Assembly (NCBI RefSeq): GCF_050467285.1
Contig: NZ_JBCMUN010000006.1
Span: forward strand, 744,001 to 808,000
Direction of reading: 5' to 3'
DNA length: 64,000 nt
Source of the DNA: Paenibacillus_E oryzisoli_A
GTDB lineage: Bacteria > Bacillota > Bacilli > Paenibacillales > NBRC-103111
Both the position numbers and the translations under genes were made by a program. This document shows, piece after piece, positions 26,734 through 34,294 of this stretch (positions within the stretch are counted from its first letter, which is position 1; each line of letters opens with the position of its first letter). The notes under the pieces are model-generated. The model made no database searches. It was not told where the DNA came from and was given only the letters and a program-made list of their open reading frames with translations.

Positions 26734-27831
26734 GTGACAGCGCACAAACCGAAGAAAACATACGCATTTATAGGATCATATGCCGATTCGAAGAACCCGG
26801 GGGTGTACACCGCCCTGTTTGACGAAGCGAAAGGCAGCTTCGAGGTGACGCATCAAACGGCAGGCTTGCAAAACCCGACGTTCCTTGCCGTAGACACCGA
26901 CAATTGGCGGCTCTACGCCCTGTCGGAGGCGACGGACGCGAACGGCCAGCGCTGCGGCGCAGCCGGCGCCTTCCAAATTGCCCCGGCTAACGGCCAATTA
27001 ACGCCGCTGAATCAAGCCGTGACCCTGCCGGCCACGACGTGCCACATAACGCTGGACCGCACGAACCGGCTTGCCATGGTCGCGAGCTACCATGGCGGCA
27101 TGGTCGGCGTGCTGCCCATTCTGGAAGACGGCAAGCTCGGCGAGACAAGCGACATTCAGCGGCACCAGGGCGCCAGCGTCCTGCCCGTGCAGGACCGGCC
27201 GCGCGCGCATTCCGTGACGGTCGACCGAAACAATCGCTTTGCCGTCGTATGCGATTTGGGCTTGGACAAGGTCATCGTGTACAAGCTGGACGTCAAGGGC
27301 AGCAAACTGGACCTGCACGAGAAAGTACAAGTGCCGCCCGGCTCGGGGCCGCGTCATTTGGCCTTCCATCCGTCCTATCGCTACGCCTATGTGATAAACG
27401 AGTTAGGCTCCTCGATGACGGCGTTTGCTTACGATGAAGAGCAGGGGCAGCTTCAGCTCATTGAAACGGTGTCGACTTTGCCTGCGGACTACCAGGGAGA
27501 CAATGCTTGCGCCGACGTTCACATCTCGCCGGATGGCCGCTTCCTATATGGCTCCAATCGTGGGCACGACAGCATCGTCGTCTATGCGATCGACGCAGAC
27601 AACGGCAAGCTTACCGCGATTCAGCACGAATCCACGGGCGGCCAGCATCCGCGCAACTTCGCGCTGTCGCCGGACGGCCGCTTTCTGCTCGTTGCGAACA
27701 AAGACTCGAACAACATTGTATCCTTCGCTCGTGACGAAGCGACGGGCAAGCTGGCGCCGACCGGCGATAAGCTTGAGCTATCCATGCCTGTGTGCATCAA
27801 ATTGGCGCAAGTGGAAGCTGGCGCCGAATGA
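26734..27831 (+). CDS. pgl: Lactonase-family beta-propeller protein (6-phosphogluconolactonase type)
   Basis: 365 residues forming a seven-bladed propeller of the Pgl/carboxymuconate-cyclase type. Repeated blade patterns are visible (NPTFLAVDTDNWRLYALSE; CHITLDRTNRLAMVASYHGGMVG; PRHLAFHPSYRYAYVINELGSSM; DVHISPDGRFLYGSNRGHDSIVVYAI; PRNFALSPDGRFLLVANKDSNNIV). Family members hydrolyse 6-phosphogluconolactone in the pentose phosphate pathway. The start is a GTG at 26734 after AAGGAGTGA. Its stop overlaps the next start in an ATGA. The symbol is by family; the substrate is not proven. Confidence 0.85.
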   Translation: MTAHKPKKTYAFIGSYADSKNPGVYTALFDEAKGSFEVTHQTAGLQNPTFLAVDTDNWRLYALSEATDANGQRCGAAGAFQIAPANGQLTPLNQAVTLPATTCHITLDRTNRLAMVASYHGGMVGVLPILEDGKLGETSDIQRHQGASVLPVQDRPRAHSVTVDRNNRFAVVCDLGLDKVIVYKLDVKGSKLDLHEKVQVPPGSGPRHLAFHPSYRYAYVINELGSSMTAFAYDEEQGQLQLIETVSTLPADYQGDNACADVHISPDGRFLYGSNRGHDSIVVYAIDADNGKLTAIQHESTGGQHPRNFALSPDGRFLLVANKDSNNIVSFARDEATGKLAPTGDKLELSMPVCIKLAQVEAGAE

Positions 27832-28184
27832 ACCCGTTCACGGCAAGCGTGATTGCTGTCCTTCGCACCATTCCCGAAGGCAAAGTCGCGACGTACGGGC
27901 AAGTCGCTCGCGCGGCCGGAAGCCCGCGGGCCGCAAGGCAGGTAGTCCGCATCTTGCATGCGATGAGCAGCAAGCATCGGCTGCCATGGCACCGCGTTGT
28001 CAACGTGCAGGGCGAGATTGCCATTCAAGATGATGAAGGCGCGCAGCTGCAGCGCTTTCTGCTGCAAGCCGAGGGCGTAGCGCTCATCGACGATGAGCGC
28101 CGCGTCGACCTCTCGGCGTTTCAAGCGGCAGACGAAGACCTGCAGCCGCCCGTATCCGTTCAGCCCGATGACGAGGCTAAGTAG
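27828..28184 (+). CDS. Alkyltransferase-like protein (ATL)
   Basis: 118 residues. It has the DNA-binding fold of O6-alkylguanine-DNA alkyltransferase (TIPEGKVATYGQVARAAGSPRAARQVVRIL). The active-site PCHRV is replaced by PWHRVV, with W54 in the place of the acceptor Cys. Proteins with this change bind alkylated guanine but cannot repair it; they hand lesions to nucleotide excision repair. It is translationally coupled to the lactonase gene and followed by a strong terminator. There is a 30-residue acidic tail. Confidence 0.9.
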   Translation: MNPFTASVIAVLRTIPEGKVATYGQVARAAGSPRAARQVVRILHAMSSKHRLPWHRVVNVQGEIAIQDDEGAQLQRFLLQAEGVALIDDERRVDLSAFQAADEDLQPPVSVQPDDEAK

Positions 28185-28191
28185 CAGCCAC

Positions 28192-28228
28192 AGCCCCCCC
28201 GCGCTTTACGGCGCGGGGGCTCTTTTTT
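28192..28228 (+). terminator. Terminator after the ATL gene
   Basis: AGCCCCC...CGCG pairs with GCGCGGGGGCT around a CTTTACGG loop, followed by TTTTTT. Confidence 0.9.
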
Positions 28229-28332
28229 ACCTGCACAAAAATATGAAAAAAAAGCGGTTTCCGGGTTACAAACGCCCTCTAAGAAGAATAGACTAACTGT
28301 AACAATGGGCCTTACGGACAGGAGGCATCAGG

Positions 28333-28863
28333 ATGAATGACCGTACCTTGTATCTATTCGATGGCGTTCATAAAAACTCCGTGAAACCAATCGTGGAACA
28401 AATTATCAAAATCAACCTGTTTGACGAAGACAAGGATAAGAAGGAAAAAGAGTATAAGCGGATGCCGATCGACCTTATTATTAACAGCAACGGAGGCAGC
28501 GTCTACGACGGACTCGGCCTGATCAACGTGATGGAAAACAGCAAAACACCGCTCCACACCTACGTCTACGGTCTTGCCGCCAGCATGAGCCTGCTGATTG
28601 CCGCGAGCGGACACAAGCGCTACTCCGGCCGCTACAGCACGTTTATGTATCACTCGGTGTCGACGCACATCGACGGTCAGCTGGAATACATTCGCAATCG
28701 CGTGGAGGAAACGAAGCGGCTGCAAGAGATTTACGACGAATGTCTGCTCGCCAAGACGAGTCTGGAGGCGGAGGAACTGAACCGGGTGAAGGAGCATCAG
28801 CGCAACTGGTACATGAATCCGGAAGAGGCGCTGGCGTATGGCATCATTGACGGCATTGTCTAG
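28333..28863 (+). CDS. ClpP-like serine protease family protein with altered triad
   Basis: 176 residues of the ClpP/crotonase fold. The nucleophile region is YVYGLAASMSLLIAASG with S84, and the His region is YSTFMYHSVS with H107. The position of the catalytic Asp (before the conserved EEALAYGIID) is N158 in QRNWYMNPEEA. An Asn here is known from Listeria ClpP1, which depends on a second ClpP. The N-terminal part is shorter than in housekeeping ClpP and has a highly charged loop (DEDKDKKEKEYKR). ACAGGAGG precedes the ATG. It is monocistronic, with no Clp ATPase nearby. Confidence 0.85.
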   Translation: MNDRTLYLFDGVHKNSVKPIVEQIIKINLFDEDKDKKEKEYKRMPIDLIINSNGGSVYDGLGLINVMENSKTPLHTYVYGLAASMSLLIAASGHKRYSGRYSTFMYHSVSTHIDGQLEYIRNRVEETKRLQEIYDECLLAKTSLEAEELNRVKEHQRNWYMNPEEALAYGIIDGIV

Positions 28864-28883
28864 CTGGATACGGCAAGAGCGCG

Positions 28884-28916
28884 GAGAAGCCTGAGGGATT
28901 CTCTTTTTCTTTTTGT
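28884..28916 (+). terminator. Weak terminator after the ClpP-like gene
   Basis: GAGAAGCC and GGATTCTC form an imperfect hairpin followed by TTTTTCTTTTT. Confidence 0.5.
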
Positions 28917-28999
28917 CTTTTCGCCTCGTTTGGTGTTTAATTGAGAGTAGGAGAGAAGGAGCAGCCGAACTGCCTCCATCAGAAAAGGAGACCCGCACT

Positions 29000-29770
29000 G
29001 TGTACAAAATTGTATTCTTTGATATTGACGGCACCCTCGTGAACGAGGAGAAGCAAGTGCCGGAAAGTACGGTCAAGGCCGTTCATCAGCTTAAGCAAAA
29101 GGGAATCGAGCCGGTCATCGCGACAGGACGAGCTCCCTATTTTATTAAACCGCTGGCGGAGCTGCTCGGCATCGATTCGTACGTCTGCCTGAACGGCGGC
29201 TATGCCGTGTACAAAGGAGAGCCTTTGTACCGCCGCGTCCTCGAGAAAAGCGCGATTGCCTCGTTGGTAAGCCTCGCTGCCGCGCACGGGCATTCGCTCG
29301 TGTTTGAAGGCGAGCATGAATACTACACGGACACGGCGGACCATCCGTCCATGATGTCCTCAGTCAATTCGCTGAAGGTGGATTTGCCTGGCGTGGACCC
29401 CGACTTCTGGCGGACGAACGATATTTATCAGATCTTCCTGCACTGCGAAGCGAAGGACGAACATTTGTATGAAGGGCTGTTGGGAGATTTCAAATTGATT
29501 CGCTGGCACCAACACGCGATGGATGTGCTGCCGGCCGGCGGCTCCAAAGCGCAGGGGATTGCCGCGCTGCTGGAACTGGTCGGACTGAAGCCCGAAGAAG
29601 CGGTTGCGTTCGGCGACGGCTTGAACGACATGGAAATGCTGTCGTATGTCGGATTTGGCATTGCGATGGGCAACTCGCATCAGGACTTGCTGCCGTTTGC
29701 CGACCACGTGACGACGCATGTGGATGAGGAAGGCATTCGGAACGGGCTGGTCACAGCAGGCCTGCTGTAG
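29000..29770 (+). CDS. Cof-type HAD-superfamily phosphatase
   Basis: 256 residues. HAD motif I is FFDIDGTLVNEE, motif II lies in IEPVIATGRAPYF, the conserved Lys is in GGSKAQGI, and motif IV is VAFGDGLNDMEMLSYVGFGIAMGN. A C2-type cap of about 100 residues sits between them. These are cytoplasmic phosphatases of sugar phosphates or flavin precursors; the substrate is not predictable. The start is a GTG at 29000 with AAAGGAG 9 bases upstream; the upstream extension of the frame lies in a leader region. Glutamate racemase follows after 31 bases. Confidence 0.9.
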   Translation: MYKIVFFDIDGTLVNEEKQVPESTVKAVHQLKQKGIEPVIATGRAPYFIKPLAELLGIDSYVCLNGGYAVYKGEPLYRRVLEKSAIASLVSLAAAHGHSLVFEGEHEYYTDTADHPSMMSSVNSLKVDLPGVDPDFWRTNDIYQIFLHCEAKDEHLYEGLLGDFKLIRWHQHAMDVLPAGGSKAQGIAALLELVGLKPEEAVAFGDGLNDMEMLSYVGFGIAMGNSHQDLLPFADHVTTHVDEEGIRNGLVTAGLL

Positions 29771-29801
29771 GGTTACATATGATTTTCTTAGGGTGAGGCA
29801 G

Positions 29802-30584
29802 ATGAAAATTGGTGTTTTTGATTCCGGCATCGGCGGCATCACCGTCTTGCACGAGGCGATGAAACGGCTGCCCCGGGAAGATTTCATATATTTCGCCGAT
29901 ACGCTTCATGTCCCGTACGGGACGAAGCCGAAGGAGGACGTGCTGCAATTTGTGAAGGCGTCCGCCGAGACGATTGTGCAGCACGACGTGAAGGCGCTGG
30001 TGATCGCCTGCAATACGGCAACGTCGATTGCCATTAATGCGCTGCGGCAGCACTACGCGCTGCCGATTATTGGCATGGAGCCGGCGGTGAAGCCGGCGAT
30101 TGAAATGAACCGCGCCTCCGGGAAACGCGTGCTTGTATTTGCGACGCCGCTGACGCTCAAGGAGTCGAAGTACAAAGCGCTCGTCTCCCGCGTCGACGAC
30201 GCCGGCATGGTCGACTCCATCCCGCTGCCGGACTTGGTGCGGTACTGCGAGTCGCTGGTCTTTGAGGGCCCGGCGATTCGCGACTATTTTGCAGACATCC
30301 TGCGGGACGTGGACCTGTCTGTGTACGGGACGGTCGTGCTGGGCTGCACGCACTATCCGTTTTATCGCAAGCTGCTCAGCGAGCTGCTGCCGGGCCATAT
30401 CCAGATCGTCGACGGCAGCAAAGGGACCGTAAGCCGGCTCATTCAACTGCTGATGGAGCGCGGCGCGCTAGGGCAAGGCGGCAGCGGCGACGTCACGTGG
30501 CTGTGCTCAGACAACTCGCCGGCGTACTTGCGCAAAATGCCTGAAGCGCTGGCAATCCTGCAGCGCATGGAGGCACAAAAATAA
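29802..30584 (+). CDS. murI: Glutamate racemase
   Basis: 260 residues. It interconverts L- and D-glutamate for peptidoglycan. The two catalytic cysteines are in VIACNTATS and VLGCTHYPFY, and the N terminus IGVFDSGIGGITVL is diagnostic. The ATG at 29802 is preceded by AGGGTGAGG. It is close behind the HAD phosphatase gene on the same strand and ends in a terminator shared with the convergent greA. Confidence 0.95.
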   Translation: MKIGVFDSGIGGITVLHEAMKRLPREDFIYFADTLHVPYGTKPKEDVLQFVKASAETIVQHDVKALVIACNTATSIAINALRQHYALPIIGMEPAVKPAIEMNRASGKRVLVFATPLTLKESKYKALVSRVDDAGMVDSIPLPDLVRYCESLVFEGPAIRDYFADILRDVDLSVYGTVVLGCTHYPFYRKLLSELLPGHIQIVDGSKGTVSRLIQLLMERGALGQGGSGDVTWLCSDNSPAYLRKMPEALAILQRMEAQK

Positions 30585-30636
30585 AAAGCAATCTCCGTTC
30601 AGGAGCGATTCCTGTCCGGAGATTGCTTTTATTTTT
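30584..30636. terminator. Bidirectional terminator between murI and greA
   Basis: A perfect 14-bp stem (AAAAGCAATCTCCG/CGGAGATTGCTTTT) with A- and T-runs on both sides. Confidence 0.92.
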
Positions 30637-30642
30637 CGCTGC

Positions 30643-31113
30643 CTACAGCTTGATCTCAAGCAGCTTGTACTCAATCACGCCCATCGGCGCATTGACGCTG
30701 ATCACGTCGCCGACCTTGCGATTAAGAAGCGCCTGGCCCAGCGGGCTTTCGTACGAAATTTTATTCTCGTTGACGTCCGCTTCCGCCGCGCCTACGATTT
30801 TGTACTCGATTTTTTCGGCAAATTCAATATCGTTGAGCACGACGGTCATACCGACTTGCACTTTCGATGTGTCCATATTCGTCACGACTCTGGCTCTTTT
30901 CAGCATCTGCTCGATCGTGAGAATGCGCGTCTCCATGAAGGCTTGATCTTCTTTGGCGGAATGATACTCGCTGTTCTCCTTCAGATCGCCGTAGGAGATG
31001 GCGGTTTTGATCCGGGAAGCCAGCTCTCTGCGTCTAGGTCCTTTGAGCTCTTCCAGCTCCTGCTCCAAATTGCGCAGACCCTCGGGGGTTAAAATAATTT
31101 CGTCAGTGGACAT
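30643..31113 (-). CDS. greA: Transcription elongation factor GreA
   Basis: 156 residues. The N-terminal coiled coil includes LTPEGLRNLEQELEELKGPRR and the acidic tip segment ISYGDLKENSEYHSAKEDQAF, which reaches into the RNA polymerase secondary channel. The C-terminal FKBP-like domain ends with SPLGQALLNRKVGDVISV. It stimulates cleavage of backtracked RNA. I chose the ATG at 31113 with GAGGAG 9 bases upstream, rather than an in-frame TTG at 31122. It is monocistronic. Confidence 0.95.
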   Translation of the reverse strand: MSTDEIILTPEGLRNLEQELEELKGPRRRELASRIKTAISYGDLKENSEYHSAKEDQAFMETRILTIEQMLKRARVVTNMDTSKVQVGMTVVLNDIEFAEKIEYKIVGAAEADVNENKISYESPLGQALLNRKVGDVISVNAPMGVIEYKLLEIKL

Positions 31114-31372
31114 TAGCGGCAACTCCTCATTTTTTACAGTACTTGTTCTATAGTACTAAAGTAAGTGGGGCAAGTAAAGCCGATGAACCTTAACGGGAAG
31201 GAGGGGGCTGTATAATTCTGTCATAGACAACGCTTTCCTTCCCCTCTATACTACTATGTTAGAAGAAAGCAAGTTCGCGCTCTCTTGGGAATATTGCGAA
31301 AGGCTGCATAAAGGCTGCATACTTGAGAAATTCGTAATATTTAACATACAACAAAGGACTGTTGATTACTTC

Positions 31373-33118
31373 ATGAGAACGAACAGAAGCGTCATTTATG
31401 TCACCTTCATTATTGTGATTTTGCTCTTGATCACCAACAATACGTCGTATTACTGGTACACCAAATCGCTCTTGACGCAAGCGTTGGCGGACAGGATGGA
31501 ATCCACGGCCAATCAGATTCGAACGTCCATCGAGCAAGCGGAGGAAGGATCGTTTTTCGTCGAGGATATGATCGGCGAGCAGCTGCGATCCGCGGCTATT
31601 TTTGCGAAAAGCCAGCTCGATCCCGATTGGCACAACGTGACGAACGAACAGCTCGCCGCGCTGGCCAAAGAAGCCGATGTGAGCGGGTATTCGCTCATGA
31701 CGCGCAGCGGCCAAGGGGACGACATCATGGTCGGCAGGTCGTCAGAGCCCAAAGAGCTCACGATTACGAGCACGATTGCGTTCGGCTATTGGTTTACCGC
31801 TTTTGACCAACTGCTGAAGAATCATCAGGTGACGATTCCCGAAGGCCAGAAGCTGCCCAATTTCTGGTCGGGCATTTATGAAGTGCCGGCATCCGGCTCC
31901 AGCGATGTCAGCAAATTCGGTTATTTTTACGATGGAACCGGCAATTATTTGATCTGTGTCTTTGTGAACGCGGATAAAATTCAAACGTTCAAAAATATCG
32001 TCGGCGCCGACACGGTGATGAAAAAAACGCTTGCGAATAACCCGGACATCTTGGAAATCGCAGGCCTCAACGGCGTAACCTTCGGTACAGAGCCGAAGGA
32101 ATATAAGGGAATGGACGGCACGACCTTTGTTTCCATCTATGACCGCCCGGTGCTGTACGGCACGTACACGATGCCAACGCCGGATGATCAGGCAAACTAT
32201 CGGAAATCGATTGATACAGGCAAGCCGGTGAGCGTGGTGGAGCATTGGAACGGCAAGCCGATCTTGAAAACTTTTGTCTACGTTCCCGTCAAGAAAGTGA
32301 TGGAAGTCCAGCGTGAAATGCCCTTTGTCATCTCCATCGTAACGGACTATCAATCCATTGAAAATACGCTCCAAAAGCAATTGATTCAATTGGCTTTACT
32401 CATCATCTTTTTCACGCTGTTCAGTTTGGCGCTTCTTTATTTCATCTTCCGCTTTGTTGCGAAAAGCCGCGAGACAGCCGTTCAAACCACGCAAGAGATG
32501 TATATTCAAAATGTGGATCTGATGTTTGCGACGATTCGCAGCCAGCGTCACGATTTCCTGAATCACGTGCAGACGCTGTACGCCATGATTTCCAAAGGGA
32601 AAAAGGAAGATCAGATGCGGTATATGAAAGAGTTGATCGAAGAGATCAATGAGGTGAACGACATTATCCGAATCGGGCAACCGGCGATCGCTGCGCTGAT
32701 TCAAGCGAAAATCGCGATTGCGATGCACACGAAAACGGTGTTCAACTACCAATTTACGGGCATGGACGAGCTCTCGCTCGGGGTGAAGTCGGTGGATATT
32801 GTGAAAATTTTGGGCAATCTCATCGACAATGCGTTTGACGAAACAGCGATGCTCCCCGTGGAAGATCGGATCGTTGCTGTGCACGGGTGGACAGAGGACG
32901 GCTTTATGAAATTTTCCGTGTCGAATCCGATCAGACCGAATCATGCTCCTGATTTCAAACAGCTGTTTGCGATCGGCTACAGCTCCAAAGGCGGCGGCGA
33001 TCATCAGGGGCTTGGTCTTCCAGTCGTGAAAGAGCGTGTTGAATACTACCGCGGATCGATTGACGTCTCGATTCAAGACGGCTACATCATTTTTCAGATT
33101 TCGATTCCGATGCAATAA
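31373..33118 (+). CDS. Membrane sensor histidine kinase of the CitA/DcuS-Spo0B type
   Basis: About 581 residues. TM1 is near the N terminus (VIYVTFIIVILLLITN), then an extracytoplasmic sensor of about 300 residues, TM2 (LIQLALLIIFFTLFSLALLYFIFRF), and a Spo0B-like helical hairpin with the phosphoacceptor His in SQRHDFLNHVQTLYAM. The ATPase domain has ILGNLIDNAFDE and GGDHQGLGLPVVKE. No response regulator gene is adjacent, so it is an orphan kinase. The start is uncertain: the ATG at 31373 has AAAGGA 14 bases upstream, and another ATG at 31256 has no site. The signal is unknown; sporulation phosphorelay input is possible but unproven. Confidence 0.85.
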   Translation: MRTNRSVIYVTFIIVILLLITNNTSYYWYTKSLLTQALADRMESTANQIRTSIEQAEEGSFFVEDMIGEQLRSAAIFAKSQLDPDWHNVTNEQLAALAKEADVSGYSLMTRSGQGDDIMVGRSSEPKELTITSTIAFGYWFTAFDQLLKNHQVTIPEGQKLPNFWSGIYEVPASGSSDVSKFGYFYDGTGNYLICVFVNADKIQTFKNIVGADTVMKKTLANNPDILEIAGLNGVTFGTEPKEYKGMDGTTFVSIYDRPVLYGTYTMPTPDDQANYRKSIDTGKPVSVVEHWNGKPILKTFVYVPVKKVMEVQREMPFVISIVTDYQSIENTLQKQLIQLALLIIFFTLFSLALLYFIFRFVAKSRETAVQTTQEMYIQNVDLMFATIRSQRHDFLNHVQTLYAMISKGKKEDQMRYMKELIEEINEVNDIIRIGQPAIAALIQAKIAIAMHTKTVFNYQFTGMDELSLGVKSVDIVKILGNLIDNAFDETAMLPVEDRIVAVHGWTEDGFMKFSVSNPIRPNHAPDFKQLFAIGYSSKGGGDHQGLGLPVVKERVEYYRGSIDVSIQDGYIIFQISIPMQ

Positions 33119-33198
33119 TGCATACGCATGTCAGCTTTTTCTATCTTTTGGTTTCGGGTATAATAAATCGTATATGTTCCTAGAAGGGGCTGGTCATC

Positions 33199-33465
33199 GT
33201 GGTCGTCTACAATGCTATGGAAACGGTAGTGAATCGGATGTTTGAAGAGTTTCAGAAAACGTTCGAAATGTCCTGTGACTGCCAAATTTGCCGGGAGGAT
33301 GTGCTGGCGATTGCGCTCAACAAGATTCCTCCGCGGTATACTTCGAGTGAAAAAGGCCTTTTGTTCGTAAAAGGCGAGTATATTAGTCCGCAGTTGCAGT
33401 CCGATATTATGCGGGAATTGCTGGCGGCTGCGACCGTCGTTGCGCAAAATCGGCATCATGTCTAA
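33199..33465 (+). CDS. comFB: ComFB-family protein
   Basis: 88 residues. VVYNAMETVVNRMFEEFQ and the cysteine cluster C26, C28, C31 (CDCQIC) followed by EDVLAIALNKIPPRYTSSEKG are the ComFB signature. In Bacillus the gene sits in the comF competence operon; here it stands alone. Related cyanobacterial proteins bind cyclic dinucleotides. The GTG at 33199 follows GAAGGGG. A -10-like TATAAT lies about 35 bases upstream. A terminator follows, so it is monocistronic. Confidence 0.88.
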   Translation: MVVYNAMETVVNRMFEEFQKTFEMSCDCQICREDVLAIALNKIPPRYTSSEKGLLFVKGEYISPQLQSDIMRELLAAATVVAQNRHHV

Positions 33466-33483
33466 TGCGGAGCTTTAAACCTG

Positions 33484-33530
33484 AAAACCTTCTGTCGTTT
33501 GCTGTCAAACGGCCGGAAGGTTTTTGTTTT
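33484..33530 (+). terminator. Terminator after comFB
   Basis: AAAACCTTC...GTCGTTTG pairs with CAAACGGCCGGAAGGTTTT, then T's. Confidence 0.85.
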
Positions 33531-33569
33531 TCGGTCAGGACGGTAGAGGCTTCGGACCTAATCTTGGGA

Positions 33570-33627
33570 GAATGCAAAAAAAATACACATGTTTGAAAGG
33601 GAGGCAGGGAAGGAATGCAAAAAAAAT
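33570..33627 (+). repeat. 15-bp direct repeat upstream of the sda operon
   Basis: GAATGCAAAAAAAAT occurs at 33570-33584 and 33613-33627, 43 bp apart (about four helical turns). It lies 80-135 bases before the first small gene and may be a regulator site. Confidence 0.5.
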
Positions 33628-33705
33628 TGCGCTGTTATTCCGCCCTCTTCACGTTAAGATAGAGATAACAATTTTCCAGATTAATGAAAATCAGGAGGGG
33701 ATCAT

Positions 33706-33873
33706 GTGAAAACGGAACAGTTAAACCTCTTTATTGATTCGGTTTTACCTGAAGTTGTTCTGCAAACTTATGGGAATATAAGCTTGCCCTCCGATGAACA
33801 AATTCAGCAATCGATGAAAAAAATGATGTTCATGCTCGAATCCAAACAGAAATGGAACATGCGCAATGAATGA
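33706..33873 (+). CDS. Small protein of 55 residues, first gene of the sda operon
   Basis: Starts at a GTG with CAGGAGGGG 5-7 bases upstream; an overlapping ATG at 33704 reads straight into a stop. It begins MKTEQLNLFIDSVLPEVVLQ and ends in a Met/Lys-rich helix. It is soluble and contains no motif I recognise. The last 8 bases overlap the ATG of the Sda gene, so the two are translationally coupled, suggesting a linked role in sporulation control. Confidence 0.65.
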   Translation: MKTEQLNLFIDSVLPEVVLQTYGNISLPSDEQIQQSMKKMMFMLESKQKWNMRNE

Positions 33874-34033
33874 TCAGGACAATCTCAAATCATTTAGCAC
33901 GGACACACTTGTCGACGCTTATATAAATGCAAGCCGAATGAACATGAGCAAAGAGTTTTTAACGTTGCTGCTGGATGAAATTCAAGCTCGTAAATCGAGC
34001 TTTTTTCAGGAGAGTCTGGAAGGGACCTCCTAA
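33866..34033 (+). CDS. sda: Sda-like inhibitor of sporulation histidine kinases
   Basis: 55 residues. Residues 9-43 (SFSTDTLVDAYINASRMNMS, then KEFLTLLLDEIQARK) match the Sda helical hairpin: L-x-x-A-Y-x-x-A ... EF-x-x-L-x-x-EI-x-R. In Bacillus subtilis Sda blocks autophosphorylation of KinA and couples sporulation to DNA replication. I see no TTATCCACA DnaA box upstream, so replication-linked control is not evident here. The protein is about 9 residues longer at the N terminus than the 46-residue B. subtilis form. It is coupled to the upstream gene and followed by a strong terminator. Confidence 0.85.
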   Translation: MNDQDNLKSFSTDTLVDAYINASRMNMSKEFLTLLLDEIQARKSSFFQESLEGTS

Positions 34034-34070
34034 AATGTGCGGAGATGAGGGCAAGAGTTCCAAACATGAG

Positions 34071-34130
34071 CCTTTACAAAGAGCAAACAGGCATTCTGTT
34101 TGTTCGATTGTGAAGGTTTTTTTCTTTTTT
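34071..34130 (+). terminator. Terminator after the sda operon
   Basis: A long two-part stem: CCTTTACAA/TTGTGAAGG enclosing GAGCAAACAG/CTGTTTGTTC with a 5-base loop, followed by a long T/C run. Confidence 0.92.
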
Positions 34131-34168
34131 CTGGGAAAATAAAGCGTATTCGTGTATATATCAATAAC

Positions 34169-34225
34169 CCTTATAAGTCTCATAAGACGAATCTAATTGA
34201 CCTGCCAGTCGCACTGTGTTAGTTT
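34169..34225 (+). promoter_or_regulatory. Putative control region of cysJI
   Basis: The dyad CTTATAAGTCTCATAAG at 34170-34186 resembles a LysR-type site and lies 10 bp upstream of a weak promoter (TTGACC at 34197-34202, TAGTTT at 34220-34225). cysJI of bacilli is activated by a LysR-type protein (CysL), so this dyad is a candidate site; the link is inferred. Confidence 0.4.
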
Positions 34226-34294
34226 TCATAAGAAGAATAAAATTGTGCGCGAAATATGTCATTCTATCACTACATGCTAATGAGGTGGATTTTG

